Source: Citricoccus alkalitolerans (GTDB lineage: Bacteria; Actinomycetota; Actinomycetes; Actinomycetales; Micrococcaceae). From it: 64,000 bases of DNA. The stretch is taken from positions 1,116,001 to 1,180,000 of the forward strand of contig NZ_BAAALH010000002.1 of assembly GCF_039528175.1 (NCBI RefSeq), written 5' to 3'. Of this stretch, positions 23,810 through 32,292 are shown piece by piece. A program made the position numbers and the translations under genes. Positions within the stretch are counted from its first letter, which is position 1. The number at the start of each line of letters is the position of its first letter. Under the pieces are notes generated by a model that was not told the DNA's origin, did no database searches, and was given only the letters and a program-made list of their open reading frames with translations.

Positions 23810-25105
23810 ATGAGACGGCAGTTCCCCCGGATCGCGGACCTGCGTCCCCTGATGCAGTTCGGCCGTCCCAGCCTGGACCGGCGGGCCGCCCGACTGGCCC
23901 GCGCCGCGGACATCGATGATTTGCGGACCATCGCGTTGCGGCGCACCCCGCGCCCGGCCTTCGACTACGTGGACGGTGCTGCCGGCCAGGAGCTGACGGC
24001 CCGGCGCACGCGGGAGGCCTTCGCCTCCACGGAGCTGCTGCCACGGATCCTGCACGGCACCGCCGCGGCGGACCTGAGCACGCCGATCGCCGGGGTTACC
24101 TCGGCGTTGCCCTTCGGCGTCGCCCCGACGGGATTCACCCGGTTCATGCACGCGGAGGGTGAGGACGGGGGAGCGNNNNNNNNNNNNNNNNNNNNNGCAG
24201 GGATCCCCTTCACCCTCTCCACCATGGGCACCCGTTCACTGGAGCAGGTCGCCGAGGTGAGCGACGCCGTCGGGGCCCGGCTGCACGGCGCCCCGGGCAC
24301 CCGGTGGTTCCAGCTCTACCTCTGGAAGGACCGGCAGCGTTCGCTGGACCTGATCGAACGCGCCGCGGCGGCCGGCTTCGGCACGCTGCTGGTCACGGTG
24401 GACACCCCCGTGGCGGGCAACCGGCTGCGGGACGTCCGCAACGGCATGACCATCCCGCCCCGGCTGAGCCTCAAGACCGTGCTGGACGCCAGCCACCGGC
24501 CCGAGTGGTGGTTCAACTTCCTGACCACCGACCCGTTGACCTTCGCCACGCTCAGTACCTCGGCGCAGGACCTACCGACCATCATCAGCAACATGTTCGA
24601 TCCCACCCTGTCCATCCACGACCTGGAGTGGATCCGTAGCGTGTGGCCCGGCCGGCTGTTCGTGAAGGGCGTGCTGACCGCGGAGGATGCCCGGCGCTCG
24701 CTGGAGGCCGGAGCCGACGGGCTCGTGGTCTCCAACCACGGCGGCCGCCAGCTGGACCGGGCCCCCGTGTCCCTCAAGGCCTTGTCCGACGTGCGCGCCG
24801 AGGCTGGTCCGGACGTGGAGATCATCCTGGACTCCGGCATCCTCACGGGATCGGACATCGTGGCGGCACTGGCGCTGGGGGCAGACTTCACCCTCATCGG
24901 CCGGGCCTACCTGTACGGCCTCATGGCCGGCGGACGGCAGGGCGTGGAACGGGCCATCGAGCTGCTCGCCGAGGAGACCCGGGTGGCGATGATGCTCATG
25001 GGGGCAGCCACGGTGGCGGACCTGCGGCGCGAGGGCCGGGTCCGCGCCCCCTGGCTGTGCCGAACAGTCTCGCCCCATGGGTGCGAATTGGATGCGGATT
25101 GTTGA
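23810..25105 (+). CDS. FMN-dependent alpha-hydroxy acid oxidase/lactate dehydrogenase (interrupted by 7 unknown codons)
   Basis: This is a 431-residue FMN enzyme of the LldD/glycolate oxidase family that oxidises L-2-hydroxy acids. Seen: PFGVAPTGF (~103), LSTMGTRSLEQV (~138), WFQLYLWKDR (~165), TVDTPVAGNR (~187), the active-site Lys in FVKGVL (~284) and His-Arg in VSNHGGRQLD (~308-313), and LDSGILTGSDIV (~342). The 21 N at 24176-24196 replace exactly seven codons in a conserved helix and keep the frame on both sides, so the gene is probably intact. GGAAGGA precedes the ATG. Confidence 0.93.
   Translation: MRRQFPRIADLRPLMQFGRPSLDRRAARLARAADIDDLRTIALRRTPRPAFDYVDGAAGQELTARRTREAFASTELLPRILHGTAAADLSTPIAGVTSALPFGVAPTGFTRFMHAEGEDGGAXXXXXXXAGIPFTLSTMGTRSLEQVAEVSDAVGARLHGAPGTRWFQLYLWKDRQRSLDLIERAAAAGFGTLLVTVDTPVAGNRLRDVRNGMTIPPRLSLKTVLDASHRPEWWFNFLTTDPLTFATLSTSAQDLPTIISNMFDPTLSIHDLEWIRSVWPGRLFVKGVLTAEDARRSLEAGADGLVVSNHGGRQLDRAPVSLKALSDVRAEAGPDVEIILDSGILTGSDIVAALALGADFTLIGRAYLYGLMAGGRQGVERAIELLAEETRVAMMLMGAATVADLRREGRVRAPWLCRTVSPHGCELDADC
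24176..24196. other. Assembly gap (21 N)
   Basis: Unknown bases lie inside the FMN oxidase gene. Frame is preserved across the stated gap length, so the true gap is likely a multiple of three. Confidence 0.95.
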
Positions 25106-25111
25106 ACAATC
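25097..25111. promoter_or_regulatory. GntR-type operator GATTGTT-G-AACAATC overlapping the pxp promoter
   Basis: This perfect 15-bp palindrome contains a TTGAAC -35 (25102-25107) with CATGCT 17 bp later. Two near-identical sites precede the NRAMP gene at 32254-32292. The GntR/FCD regulator at 29460 in this operon is the natural candidate to bind it. Confidence 0.75.
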
Positions 25112-25164
25112 GGTATCTGTGGGGCATGCTGGGGTGACCAAGAAGAGAGACGGAGGTCACCACC

Positions 25165-25941
25165 GTGAACGCCCGGGGCAACACAGCACAGATCGACCTG
25201 AACAGTGACGTCGGCGAGTCCTTCGGCTCGTACACCCTGGGTGACGACGCCGCGATCTTCCGCTCGGTGTCCTCCGCGAACGTCGCCTGTGGTTTCCACG
25301 GCGGCGACCCGTCGGTCATCGCGCAGACCTGCCGGGATGCCGCGGCGGCGGGGATCACGGTCGGCGCGCACGTGGCCTACCGGGACCTGGCCGGCTTCGG
25401 CCGCCGGTTCCTGGACTGCTCACCCACTGAACTGGCCGACGACGTCCTTTATCAGATCGGCGCCCTGGAGGCGATGGCCCGTGCGGCAGGGACCTCCGTC
25501 CGGTACGTCAAGCCGCACGGCGCCCTGTACAACACGATCGTCCACCACACCGTTCATGCCCGCGCCGTGGTGGACGCCGTCAAGGCCTACGATCCCGAGC
25601 TGCCGCTCCTCCTGCTGCCCGGGGCGGTGGCCGCCGAGATGGCCTCGGCCGAGGGGATGCGCGTGGTGACGGAGGCCTTCGCCGACCGCGCCTACACCCC
25701 GGAGGGAACGTTGGTCTCCCGCCGTGAGCCCGGCGCCGTCCTCCACGACGAGAAGCTGGTCGCCGCGCGCATGGTCCGGCTCGCCACCGAGGGGACGCTG
25801 ACCGCGGTGGACGGCACTGAGATCCGGGTGGAGGCGGCCAGCATCTGCGTCCACAGCGACACCCCCGGGGCGGTGGCGATGGCGGCCGCCGTCCGGGCCG
25901 GCCTCGAGGAGGCCGGGGTACGGATCGGCTCCTTCGCGTGA
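25165..25941 (+). CDS. pxpA: 5-oxoprolinase subunit A (LamB/YcsF family)
   Basis: The 258-residue protein begins with IDLNSDVGESFG and continues with ANVACGFHGGDP (~37-48) and GAHVAYRDLAGFGRRF (~64-79), then VKPHGALYN (~115), all hallmarks of the LamB/YcsF family. With PxpB and PxpC it forms the ATP-dependent prokaryotic 5-oxoprolinase that opens pyroglutamate to glutamate. The GTG start follows ACGGAGG. The next gene starts inside its stop codon (GTGA). A palindromic operator lies 54 bp upstream. In this locus the extra biotin carboxylase leaves open a related lactam or amide as substrate. Confidence 0.93.
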   Translation: MNARGNTAQIDLNSDVGESFGSYTLGDDAAIFRSVSSANVACGFHGGDPSVIAQTCRDAAAAGITVGAHVAYRDLAGFGRRFLDCSPTELADDVLYQIGALEAMARAAGTSVRYVKPHGALYNTIVHHTVHARAVVDAVKAYDPELPLLLLPGAVAAEMASAEGMRVVTEAFADRAYTPEGTLVSRREPGAVLHDEKLVAARMVRLATEGTLTAVDGTEIRVEAASICVHSDTPGAVAMAAAVRAGLEEAGVRIGSFA

Positions 25942-27680
25942 GCGGAACCGCATCCGGCGCCCATCGTGCGGGGGCAGGTGCCGCTCCGCGCGGTATCCGC
26001 TGGTCCGGCACCCGCGCCTTCCTCCTTGAATGCGGGTCCCTGACCGACGTCGTGGCGTTGCACGCCCGTCTCTCCTCCGAACCGCTGCCAGGACAGACCG
26101 AGGTCCTGGCCGCCGCCGAGACCCTGGCGCTGTCCTTCGCCCATCGCGGCGCGGCCCTGTCTGCCGCGGAGGTCCTGCGCACGTGGGGCCCGGTGGAGGG
26201 CGACCTGCAGGCGGGCGGTCTGGTGGAGATCGAGGTCGTCTACGACGGCGAGGACCTGGACGAGGTCGGCGGCCTGACCGGGCTGAGCCGGGACGGACTC
26301 ATCTGCTGGCACACGGAGACCGACTGGATCGGAGCCTTCGGTGGCTTCGCCCCCGGCTTCACCTACCTGGTGCGGGCAGACAACCCGGAGGTGCATCCGG
26401 AGGAGGACCGGGCCCTAGACATCCCCCGCCGCGACAGCCCCCGCACCTCGGTCCCGGCCGGGTCGGTGGCCCTGGCCGGACGCTTCTCCGCCGTCTATCC
26501 CCGGTCCTCCCCGGGCGGCTGGCAATTAATCGGCCGCACTGACGCCACCCTGTGGGACCTGGACCGGTCCCCGCCCGCACTGGTGGCTCCCGGAGACCGC
26601 GTCCGTTACCGTGCCGTCCGCGAGCAGGCGCGCATCGGCCTGGCCGGAAGCAGTGGCCCCGGTACGACGCCGGCCGGTACCGCGGTACCCGGCACCGGTC
26701 CCGCGGTGGTCGTCGAACACGCCGGGCTGCAGTCGCTCATCCAAGACCTGGGCCGTCCGGGCCAGGGCGACCTCGGGGTCTCCGCCGCCGGTGCCGCCGA
26801 CGCGGACTCGGCCCGGCAGGCCAACCGGGTCGTGGGCAATGACCCGGGCGCGGCCGTGATCGAGACGCTGCTCGGCGGACTGCGGTTGCGCGCCCGCGGG
26901 CACCAGGTCCTGGCGCTGGCCGGTGCCGAGACTCCGGCGGTCATCACAGCCGTCGCCGGAGGGCTGCCGGCCGACCGGGTCGCGGCCCATCGGACGCCCT
27001 TCGCCCTCTACGACGGGGAGACCCTCGAGATCGGTGAGCCTGTGGCCGGGCTGCGCACCTACGTGGCCGTGCGCGGAGGCCTGGAGGCCGACGTCGTGCT
27101 CGGCAGCCGCTCGACGGACTCGCTGTCCGGGCTCGGTCCCGCACCGCTGTCCACCGGCACCGAGGTCCCGGTGGGCACGGGCCCGCGCTATGCCGCCGTC
27201 GGGGGCGAGGAACCGCCGTTGCGCCCGATGCCGCGGGCCGGGGCGGCGACCGAGTTGCGGGTGGTCCCCGGGCCCCGCGACGAGTGGTTCGGCCCGGCAG
27301 GCCTGGAGCGGCTCGCTGGCCAGGACTGGCTCGTGACGGATCAGTCCAACCGCATCGGGGTGCGGCTCGCCGTGTCCCAGGACGGGGCGTCGCAGGCCGG
27401 CACGCCCCTGGAACGGATCCGGGACGGTGAATTGGCCAGCGAGGGAGCCGTGACCGGTGCGCTGCAGGTACCACCGTCCGGACTACCCGTGCTGTTCCTG
27501 GCTGATCACCCCGTCACCGGCGGTTACCCGGTGATCGGGGTCGTGCTCCCGGAAGACCTGACCCTGGCGGCACAGCTGCCCCCGGGAACGCGCGTCCGGT
27601 TCGTGCTGACCGCCCCGCCCGAGACCACCCCGCCCGCGACCGTCTCCTCGGAGACCGTCCCCGAGAGGACCGATCCATGA
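25938..27680 (+). CDS. pxpBC: PxpB-PxpC fusion (KipI-KipA; AHS1-AHS2 carboxyltransferase-like)
   Basis: This is a 580-residue fusion. Residues ~20-232 are a PxpB/KipI (AHS1) domain with the conserved GAFGGFAPGFTYLV and IPRRDSPRTSVPAGSVALAG. Residues ~255-560 are a PxpC/KipA (AHS2) domain with HAGLQSLIQDLGRPG, GLRTYVAVRGG (~364) and FLADHPVTGGYPVIGVV (~512-528). The Gly/Thr/Pro linker at ~233-252 joins them. In Bacillus and E. coli these are separate genes. It overlaps pxpA by four bases and the biotin carboxylase gene by four (ATGA), so all three are coupled. AHS1/AHS2 are also the core carboxyltransferase domains of urea carboxylase, relevant to the next gene. Confidence 0.92.
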   Translation: MSGTASGAHRAGAGAAPRGIRWSGTRAFLLECGSLTDVVALHARLSSEPLPGQTEVLAAAETLALSFAHRGAALSAAEVLRTWGPVEGDLQAGGLVEIEVVYDGEDLDEVGGLTGLSRDGLICWHTETDWIGAFGGFAPGFTYLVRADNPEVHPEEDRALDIPRRDSPRTSVPAGSVALAGRFSAVYPRSSPGGWQLIGRTDATLWDLDRSPPALVAPGDRVRYRAVREQARIGLAGSSGPGTTPAGTAVPGTGPAVVVEHAGLQSLIQDLGRPGQGDLGVSAAGAADADSARQANRVVGNDPGAAVIETLLGGLRLRARGHQVLALAGAETPAVITAVAGGLPADRVAAHRTPFALYDGETLEIGEPVAGLRTYVAVRGGLEADVVLGSRSTDSLSGLGPAPLSTGTEVPVGTGPRYAAVGGEEPPLRPMPRAGAATELRVVPGPRDEWFGPAGLERLAGQDWLVTDQSNRIGVRLAVSQDGASQAGTPLERIRDGELASEGAVTGALQVPPSGLPVLFLADHPVTGGYPVIGVVLPEDLTLAAQLPPGTRVRFVLTAPPETTPPATVSSETVPERTDP

Positions 27681-29467
27681 GCCCACACCGCACCCTGACC
27701 AAGATCCTGATCGCCAACCGCGGGGAGATCGCCGTGCGCGTGGCCCGCGCCTGCAACGATGCCGGTCTCACCTCCGTGGCGGTGTACTCGGATCCGGACG
27801 CGGACGCGCTGCACGTGCGTCTCGCCGACGAGGCCTATGCGCTGGACGGCAGCGCCGCCGCGGACACCTACCTGGACATCGGCCGACTGCTGGAGATCGC
27901 GCGGCGTTCCGGGGCCGATGCCGTGCACCCGGGCTACGGCTTCCTGTCGGAGAACGCGGACTTCGCGGAGGCCGTGATGGAGGCCGGATTGACCTGGATC
28001 GGCCCGTCCCCGGCGGCGATCCGTGCTCTCGGGGACAAGGTCTCGGCCCGGAGGATCGCCGTCAACGCCGGGGCACCCCTGGTCCCGGGTTCCGATGGGC
28101 CGGCAGAGGACGCCGCCCAGGTGCGGGCCTTCGCCGAGGAACACGGCCTGCCCGTGGCCATCAAGGCCGCCTTCGGTGGCGGCGGCCGCGGCCTGAAGAT
28201 CGTGCACCGGTTAGAGGACGTGGAATCCGCCTTCGACTCGGCCGTCCGGGAAGCCGTGGCGGCCTTCGGACGGGGCGAGTGCTTCGTGGAGCGGTTCCTG
28301 GAGAAGCCGCGGCATGTGGAGGCGCAGGTGCTGGCGGACACCCACGGCACCGTGGTGGTGGTCGGCACCCGGGACTGCTCCCTGCAACGCCGGAACCAGA
28401 AGCTCGTGGAGGAGGCCCCGGCCCCGTTCCTGACCACGGAGCAGCTCGACCGCATCCATGCCTCCGCCAAGGCCATCTGCCGCGAGGCCGGCTACACCGG
28501 CGCCGGGACCGTCGAGTACCTGGTGGCCCCGGACGGCCTGATCTCCTTCCTCGAGGTCAATACCCGCCTCCAGGTGGAGCACCCCGTCACCGAGGAGACC
28601 ACCGGCGTGGACCTGGTCCGTGAACAGTTCCGGATCGCCGCGGGGGAGCGGCTCTCCCTGAGCGAGGATCCGGCCCCGCGCGGCCATGCCCTCGAGTTCC
28701 GGCTCAACGCCGAGGACCCGGCCCTGGGCTTCCTGCCCTGCCCGGGGACGGTCGAGGCCTTCGAGGCGCCCACCGGTGCAGGGATCCGGGTGGACACCGG
28801 GGTGCGTTCGGGATCCACGGTTCCGGCCGAGTACGACTCGCTGCTGGCCAAGCTCATCGTCTGGGGGGAGGATCGCCAGCAGGCCCTCCGGCGGGCGCGG
28901 ACGGCGTTGGGCGAACTGGCCATCCGCGGCCTGCCGACGGTGGTCCCGTTCCACCAGGCCGTCCTGGACCACCCGGATTTCACCTCGCAGGACGGGCTCG
29001 GCGTCCACACGACCTGGATCGAGTCGGCCTTCGCCGCCGATCTGGAGGGCTCGCCCTACCTGGCCGCCGCCGCGCCAGGAGCCGAACGCACCGAGATGAC
29101 CGTGACCGTGGACGGACAGGCCGTCAGCCTCGGCCTGCCCACCGCACTGGTGCGTGCCCTGCTCAGCGGCACCGGCGGAAGCAGTGGCGGCAGCGGGGAC
29201 ACCGTCGGCACCGCCAGCGGGCTGGGACTGGGACTCGCCCCGTCAGGGGACCGGGCCGGCGTCGTTCCCGCCCCGATGAACGGCACCATGGTGACGTGGC
29301 TCGTGGAGGACGGGGCCGAGGTGGCCGCCGGGGAGGACCTGGTGGTGCTGGAGGCGATGAAGATGGAGACCGCCGTGCCCGCGCCGACGGCAGGTGTCTT
29401 CACCCGCGCCGGGCTCGGCCCAGGTGACCCGGTGCAGCGCGGGCAGGAGCTGGGTCGCCTTGACTGA
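27677..29467 (+). CDS. Biotin carboxylase-BCCP protein (AccC/AccB fusion) of the lactam locus
   Basis: The 596-residue protein carries a full biotin carboxylase: KILIANRGEIAVRVARA (~9), HPGYGFLSENADF (~81), the ATP-grasp glycine loop AAFGGGGRGLK (~164), LEVNTRLQVEHPVTEE (~294) and the C-terminal subdomain to ~455. A Gly/Ser linker follows, then a C-terminal biotinyl domain with the biotin site VLEAMKMET (Lys 562). It carboxylates biotin using ATP and bicarbonate. No acyl-CoA carboxyltransferase (beta) gene is nearby; instead the adjacent AHS1-AHS2 protein supplies urea-carboxylase-like domains, so the two may act together on an amide or lactam. Confidence 0.92.
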   Translation: MSPHRTLTKILIANRGEIAVRVARACNDAGLTSVAVYSDPDADALHVRLADEAYALDGSAAADTYLDIGRLLEIARRSGADAVHPGYGFLSENADFAEAVMEAGLTWIGPSPAAIRALGDKVSARRIAVNAGAPLVPGSDGPAEDAAQVRAFAEEHGLPVAIKAAFGGGGRGLKIVHRLEDVESAFDSAVREAVAAFGRGECFVERFLEKPRHVEAQVLADTHGTVVVVGTRDCSLQRRNQKLVEEAPAPFLTTEQLDRIHASAKAICREAGYTGAGTVEYLVAPDGLISFLEVNTRLQVEHPVTEETTGVDLVREQFRIAAGERLSLSEDPAPRGHALEFRLNAEDPALGFLPCPGTVEAFEAPTGAGIRVDTGVRSGSTVPAEYDSLLAKLIVWGEDRQQALRRARTALGELAIRGLPTVVPFHQAVLDHPDFTSQDGLGVHTTWIESAFAADLEGSPYLAAAAPGAERTEMTVTVDGQAVSLGLPTALVRALLSGTGGSSGGSGDTVGTASGLGLGLAPSGDRAGVVPAPMNGTMVTWLVEDGAEVAAGEDLVVLEAMKMETAVPAPTAGVFTRAGLGPGDPVQRGQELGRLD

Positions 29468-30146
29468 GCCGTCAGCACCAGCACCGGCACACACCGCACG
29501 GGCCGCGCACGCACATACCGGGGCGTGGGCGGCGCACGTACTGCGGACCAGGATCTCCCGCGGTGAGTTGTTGCCCGGATCCAAGCTGGCGGAGCAGGCC
29601 CTCGCCGCGGAGCTGGAGGTCTCCCGGAACACCCTGCGTGAGGCCTTCGGGACGCTGGCCGATGAGCTGATCGTCGAACGGGTGCCCAACCGCGGGGTCT
29701 TCGTGGCCAAGCCGGACGCGGAGGACATCCGGGAGATCTATCGGATCCGCCGCATGATCGAACCGGCCGCCCTGCTCTGGGGAGAGCTGACCGTCCCGGC
29801 GCTGGCCGAGCTGGATGAGATCGTCGGGCGGGCGCTCGCTGCCCTCGCGGCAGGTGACGTCCCCGGCATGGCGGACGCCAACCAGCAGTTGCACGGGGTG
29901 ATCGTGGCGATGGCCGGTTCGCCGACCCTGTCCACGGTCATGGACCGGACCCTGGCCCGGATGCGGCTGGTGTTCTACCGGATGTCCGATGCCCCCGACT
30001 TCCATTCGGGGTACGCCGAGCACAACCGCGACCTGGTCCGGTTGCTGCGGGACGGCCGCCGCGATGAGGCTGCCGCCGCCCTGCGGACGTATCTGGACAC
30101 TGCGGAGGCGGAACTGTTGGACCACCTGGACCGCTGGGGTCGCTGA
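29460..30146 (+). CDS. GntR family transcriptional regulator (FCD subfamily)
   Basis: This is a 228-residue regulator. The winged HTH occupies ~15-75 (LRTRISRGELLPGSKL, then LEVSRNTLREAFGTLADE) and the all-helical FCD effector domain ~85-220, with the usual metal/ligand residues in DANQQLHGVIVA (~138) and a His-containing AEHNRDLVRLL (~184). The best start is TTG at 29460 overlapping the carboxylase stop, with GGAG upstream; the ORF can be read from 29394 but would overlap further. It ends the pxp operon and probably binds the ATTGTTSAACAAT palindromes at both ends of the locus. Confidence 0.9.
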   Translation: MTEPSAPAPAHTARAAHAHTGAWAAHVLRTRISRGELLPGSKLAEQALAAELEVSRNTLREAFGTLADELIVERVPNRGVFVAKPDAEDIREIYRIRRMIEPAALLWGELTVPALAELDEIVGRALAALAAGDVPGMADANQQLHGVIVAMAGSPTLSTVMDRTLARMRLVFYRMSDAPDFHSGYAEHNRDLVRLLRDGRRDEAAAALRTYLDTAEAELLDHLDRWGR

Positions 30147-30151
30147 CCGGG

Positions 30152-30940
30152 TCAGGGCACCAGGTAGTCGGAATCCCGCGCGTCCGTGATGAGCATGTGG
30201 CCCGGTGCGTGGCCGATCGCCAGCGGGGGCCGCGACTCCATGACGGCCGCCTGCGGGGTCACCCCGCACGCCCAGAAGACCGGGATGTGCCCTGCTGGGA
30301 CCTCCACCGGGTCGCCGAAGTCCGGGCGGGACAGGTCCGTGATCCCGAGTTCGTGCGGCGACCCCACGTGCACCGGCGCCCCATGGACCGCGGGATAGCG
30401 GGAGGTGATCCGGACGGCGTCGGCCACCTGGGACGCCGGGACCGGCCGCATCGAGACGACCAGCGGCCCGGCCAGGCTCCCGGCCGGCTCGCAGCGGGTC
30501 GAGGTACGGTACATCGGCACGTTGACCCCCTGCTGTTGGTGGGCCACGGGCACGCCGCCGGCCACCAGTGCCGCCTCAAAGGTGAAGGAGCAGCCAACGA
30601 TGAACGTCACGAGGTCGTCCCGCCACCAGTCGGTGATCCCGGTCGGCTCCGCCACCGGGACCCCGTCCTCGTAGACCACGTACCGCGGGACGTCCGTGCG
30701 GATGTCGCCGCCGGCCAGCAGGCCCGAGGTGACCTGGCCGGCGTCGAGCACGCCGAGCAGGGGCATGGGCTTGGGGTTGCGCTGTGCGAACAGCAGCAGG
30801 TCGAAGGCGTGGGACGCCGGAACGATGATCAGGTTGGCCTGGGCATACCCTGCGGAGATGCCCGACGTCGGCCGTACCAGCCCGGCGCGGAAGCGCGCCC
30901 GGGCCTCGGCGGGGGAGAGGGCGGACAGGTTCTCGGCCAT
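30152..30940 (-). CDS. DUF1445 putative hydro-lyase (YcsI family)
   Basis: This 262-residue protein belongs to the YcsI/D-glutamate-cyclase-related family. It begins MAENLSALSPAEARARFRAG and shows the family pattern: GYAQANLIIVP (~43), GGDIRTDVPRYVVY (~77), FIVGCSFTFEAALVAGG (~113) and the C-terminal HIPVFWACGVTPQAA (~220-234). GGAGG precedes the ATG. It lies 5 bp downstream of the NRAMP stop on the same strand and converges on the GntR gene with only a 5-bp gap. In Bacillus the homologue ycsI lies in the same cluster as ycsF, ycsG and kipIA. It may interconvert glutamate/oxoproline-type compounds; unproven. Confidence 0.9.
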   Translation of the reverse strand: MAENLSALSPAEARARFRAGLVRPTSGISAGYAQANLIIVPASHAFDLLLFAQRNPKPMPLLGVLDAGQVTSGLLAGGDIRTDVPRYVVYEDGVPVAEPTGITDWWRDDLVTFIVGCSFTFEAALVAGGVPVAHQQQGVNVPMYRTSTRCEPAGSLAGPLVVSMRPVPASQVADAVRITSRYPAVHGAPVHVGSPHELGITDLSRPDFGDPVEVPAGHIPVFWACGVTPQAAVMESRPPLAIGHAPGHMLITDARDSDYLVP

Positions 30941-30945
30941 GCGGT

Positions 30946-32199
30946 TCAGCCTCCGGTCAACAGATCGATGGCTGGGGCGAAGGAGTAGACGGCCAGGAAC
31001 ACGGTCACCAGCCAGGCCATCACCCCGATGACGATGAGCCACACGGGGTAGCGGTATCCGCCCAGCAGGTCCCGGCGGCGCAGGGCGACCCACAGCAGCA
31101 CGGCGAAGCCGATCGGCAGGATCAGACCGTTGAACGCCCCCGCGAAGACGAGCAGGGTCTGGGGTGCCTGGCCCAGGAAGGCGTAGATCACGGCGCAGAC
31201 GGAGATGAAGGCCACGGTGAGCAGGTTGCGGCGGCGGGGGTTGCCGTCCGTCCTCGTGATGAAGGAGACCGAGGTGTAGGAGGCGCCGATCACCGAGGTG
31301 ACCGAGGCGGCCCACAGGATCACACCGAACATCCGGAGTCCGATCTCCCCGGCGGCGTGTTGGAAAGCCTCGGCCGCCTGGTTGTCACTGGTCAGGGCCA
31401 CGCCACTGGACACGACGCCGAGGATCGCCAGGAACAGCAGCACCCGCATCACGCCGGTGACGATGATGCCGAGGACGGAGGTGCGGGTGATCTCCTTCAC
31501 GGCACCTGGGCCGCGAATGCCCGAATCGATCATGCGGTGGGCGCCGGCGTAGGTGATGTAGCCGCCCACGGTGCCGCCCACCAGGGTGGTGATGACCAGG
31601 ATGTCCACGGTCTCCGGCATGACCGTGTTCTTCAGGGCCTCGCCGACGGGAGGTGCGGCGACGACGGCCACATAGAGCATGAGCAGGATCATGACGGCGC
31701 CGAGCATCACGACGATCCGGTCCAGGGCCATGCCGGCCCGCTTGGAGAGGAAGATCAGGATGGCGACCGCCGCGGAGACCACGCCGCCGATCTTCGGATC
31801 CACTCCGAGCATGGCATTGGCCCCGAGGCCGGTCCCGGCGATGTTGCCGATGTTGAAGACCAGGCCGCCGGCGAAGACGAGGGCCGCCAGCACCCAGCCG
31901 ATGCCCGGCAAGACCTTGTCGCCGAGTTCCTGGGCGCGCAGCCCCGAGATGCCGATGATGCGCCAGACGTTCAGCTGGACGGCGATGTCCACGAGGATCG
32001 AGATCAGGATGGCGAAGGCGAAGGCGGCGCCGAGCTGGACGGTGAACGTGGTGGTCTGGGTGATGAAGCCCGGACCGATGGCGCTGGTCGCCATGAGGAA
32101 CATGGCACCGAGCAGGGCTGTGCGCTGGGCGCTCCTCGGCCGCCGCTTCCTCGCGGTCGAGGCGTTCGCCAGGGCGGGGTCCTGCATGGGTTCCTTCAT
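30946..32199 (-). CDS. NRAMP-family transporter lacking canonical metal-site residues (YcsG-like)
   Basis: The 417-residue LeuT-fold protein has about 11 membrane segments. Segment 1 reads SAIGPGFITQ in place of the DPGN motif that coordinates metal in true NRAMP proteins, and no MPH motif is visible in the segment 6 region (~190-210). It therefore probably does not carry divalent metal; a lactam or amino-acid-like organic substrate is more likely given the locus. GGAAGGA precedes the ATG at 32199. Upstream, TTGAAC and TAGATT 17 bp apart form a promoter overlapped by a GntR-type palindrome, with a second copy 24 bp further up. Confidence 0.85.
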   Translation of the reverse strand: MKEPMQDPALANASTARKRRPRSAQRTALLGAMFLMATSAIGPGFITQTTTFTVQLGAAFAFAILISILVDIAVQLNVWRIIGISGLRAQELGDKVLPGIGWVLAALVFAGGLVFNIGNIAGTGLGANAMLGVDPKIGGVVSAAVAILIFLSKRAGMALDRIVVMLGAVMILLMLYVAVVAAPPVGEALKNTVMPETVDILVITTLVGGTVGGYITYAGAHRMIDSGIRGPGAVKEITRTSVLGIIVTGVMRVLLFLAILGVVSSGVALTSDNQAAEAFQHAAGEIGLRMFGVILWAASVTSVIGASYTSVSFITRTDGNPRRRNLLTVAFISVCAVIYAFLGQAPQTLLVFAGAFNGLILPIGFAVLLWVALRRRDLLGGYRYPVWLIVIGVMAWLVTVFLAVYSFAPAIDLLTGG

Positions 32200-32234
32200 G
32201 GGGTCCTTCCGGGGGCACGTGATGCGGGTCACCG

Positions 32235-32263
32235 AATCTATGGGAACACTACAGGTTGTTCAA
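32235..32263 (-). promoter_or_regulatory. Promoter of the NRAMP-hydrolyase operon
   Basis: TTGAAC (32263-32258) and TAGATT (32240-32235) are spaced by 17 bp on the minus strand. The -35 lies inside the operator palindrome, the same architecture as at pxpA. Confidence 0.75.
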
Positions 32264-32268
32264 CAATC
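32254..32268. promoter_or_regulatory. GntR-type operator, proximal copy
   Basis: GGTTGTTCAACAATC differs by one base from the palindrome at 25097-25111 (read on the other strand) and covers the -35 of the NRAMP promoter. Confidence 0.72.
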
Positions 32269-32277
32269 ATGGCAATG

Positions 32278-32292
32278 CATTGTTCAACAATC
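32278..32292. promoter_or_regulatory. GntR-type operator, distal copy
   Basis: CATTGTTCAACAATC lies 24 bp (centre to centre) upstream of the proximal copy, one mismatch from the perfect palindrome. The spacing would put two dimers near the same DNA face. Confidence 0.7.
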
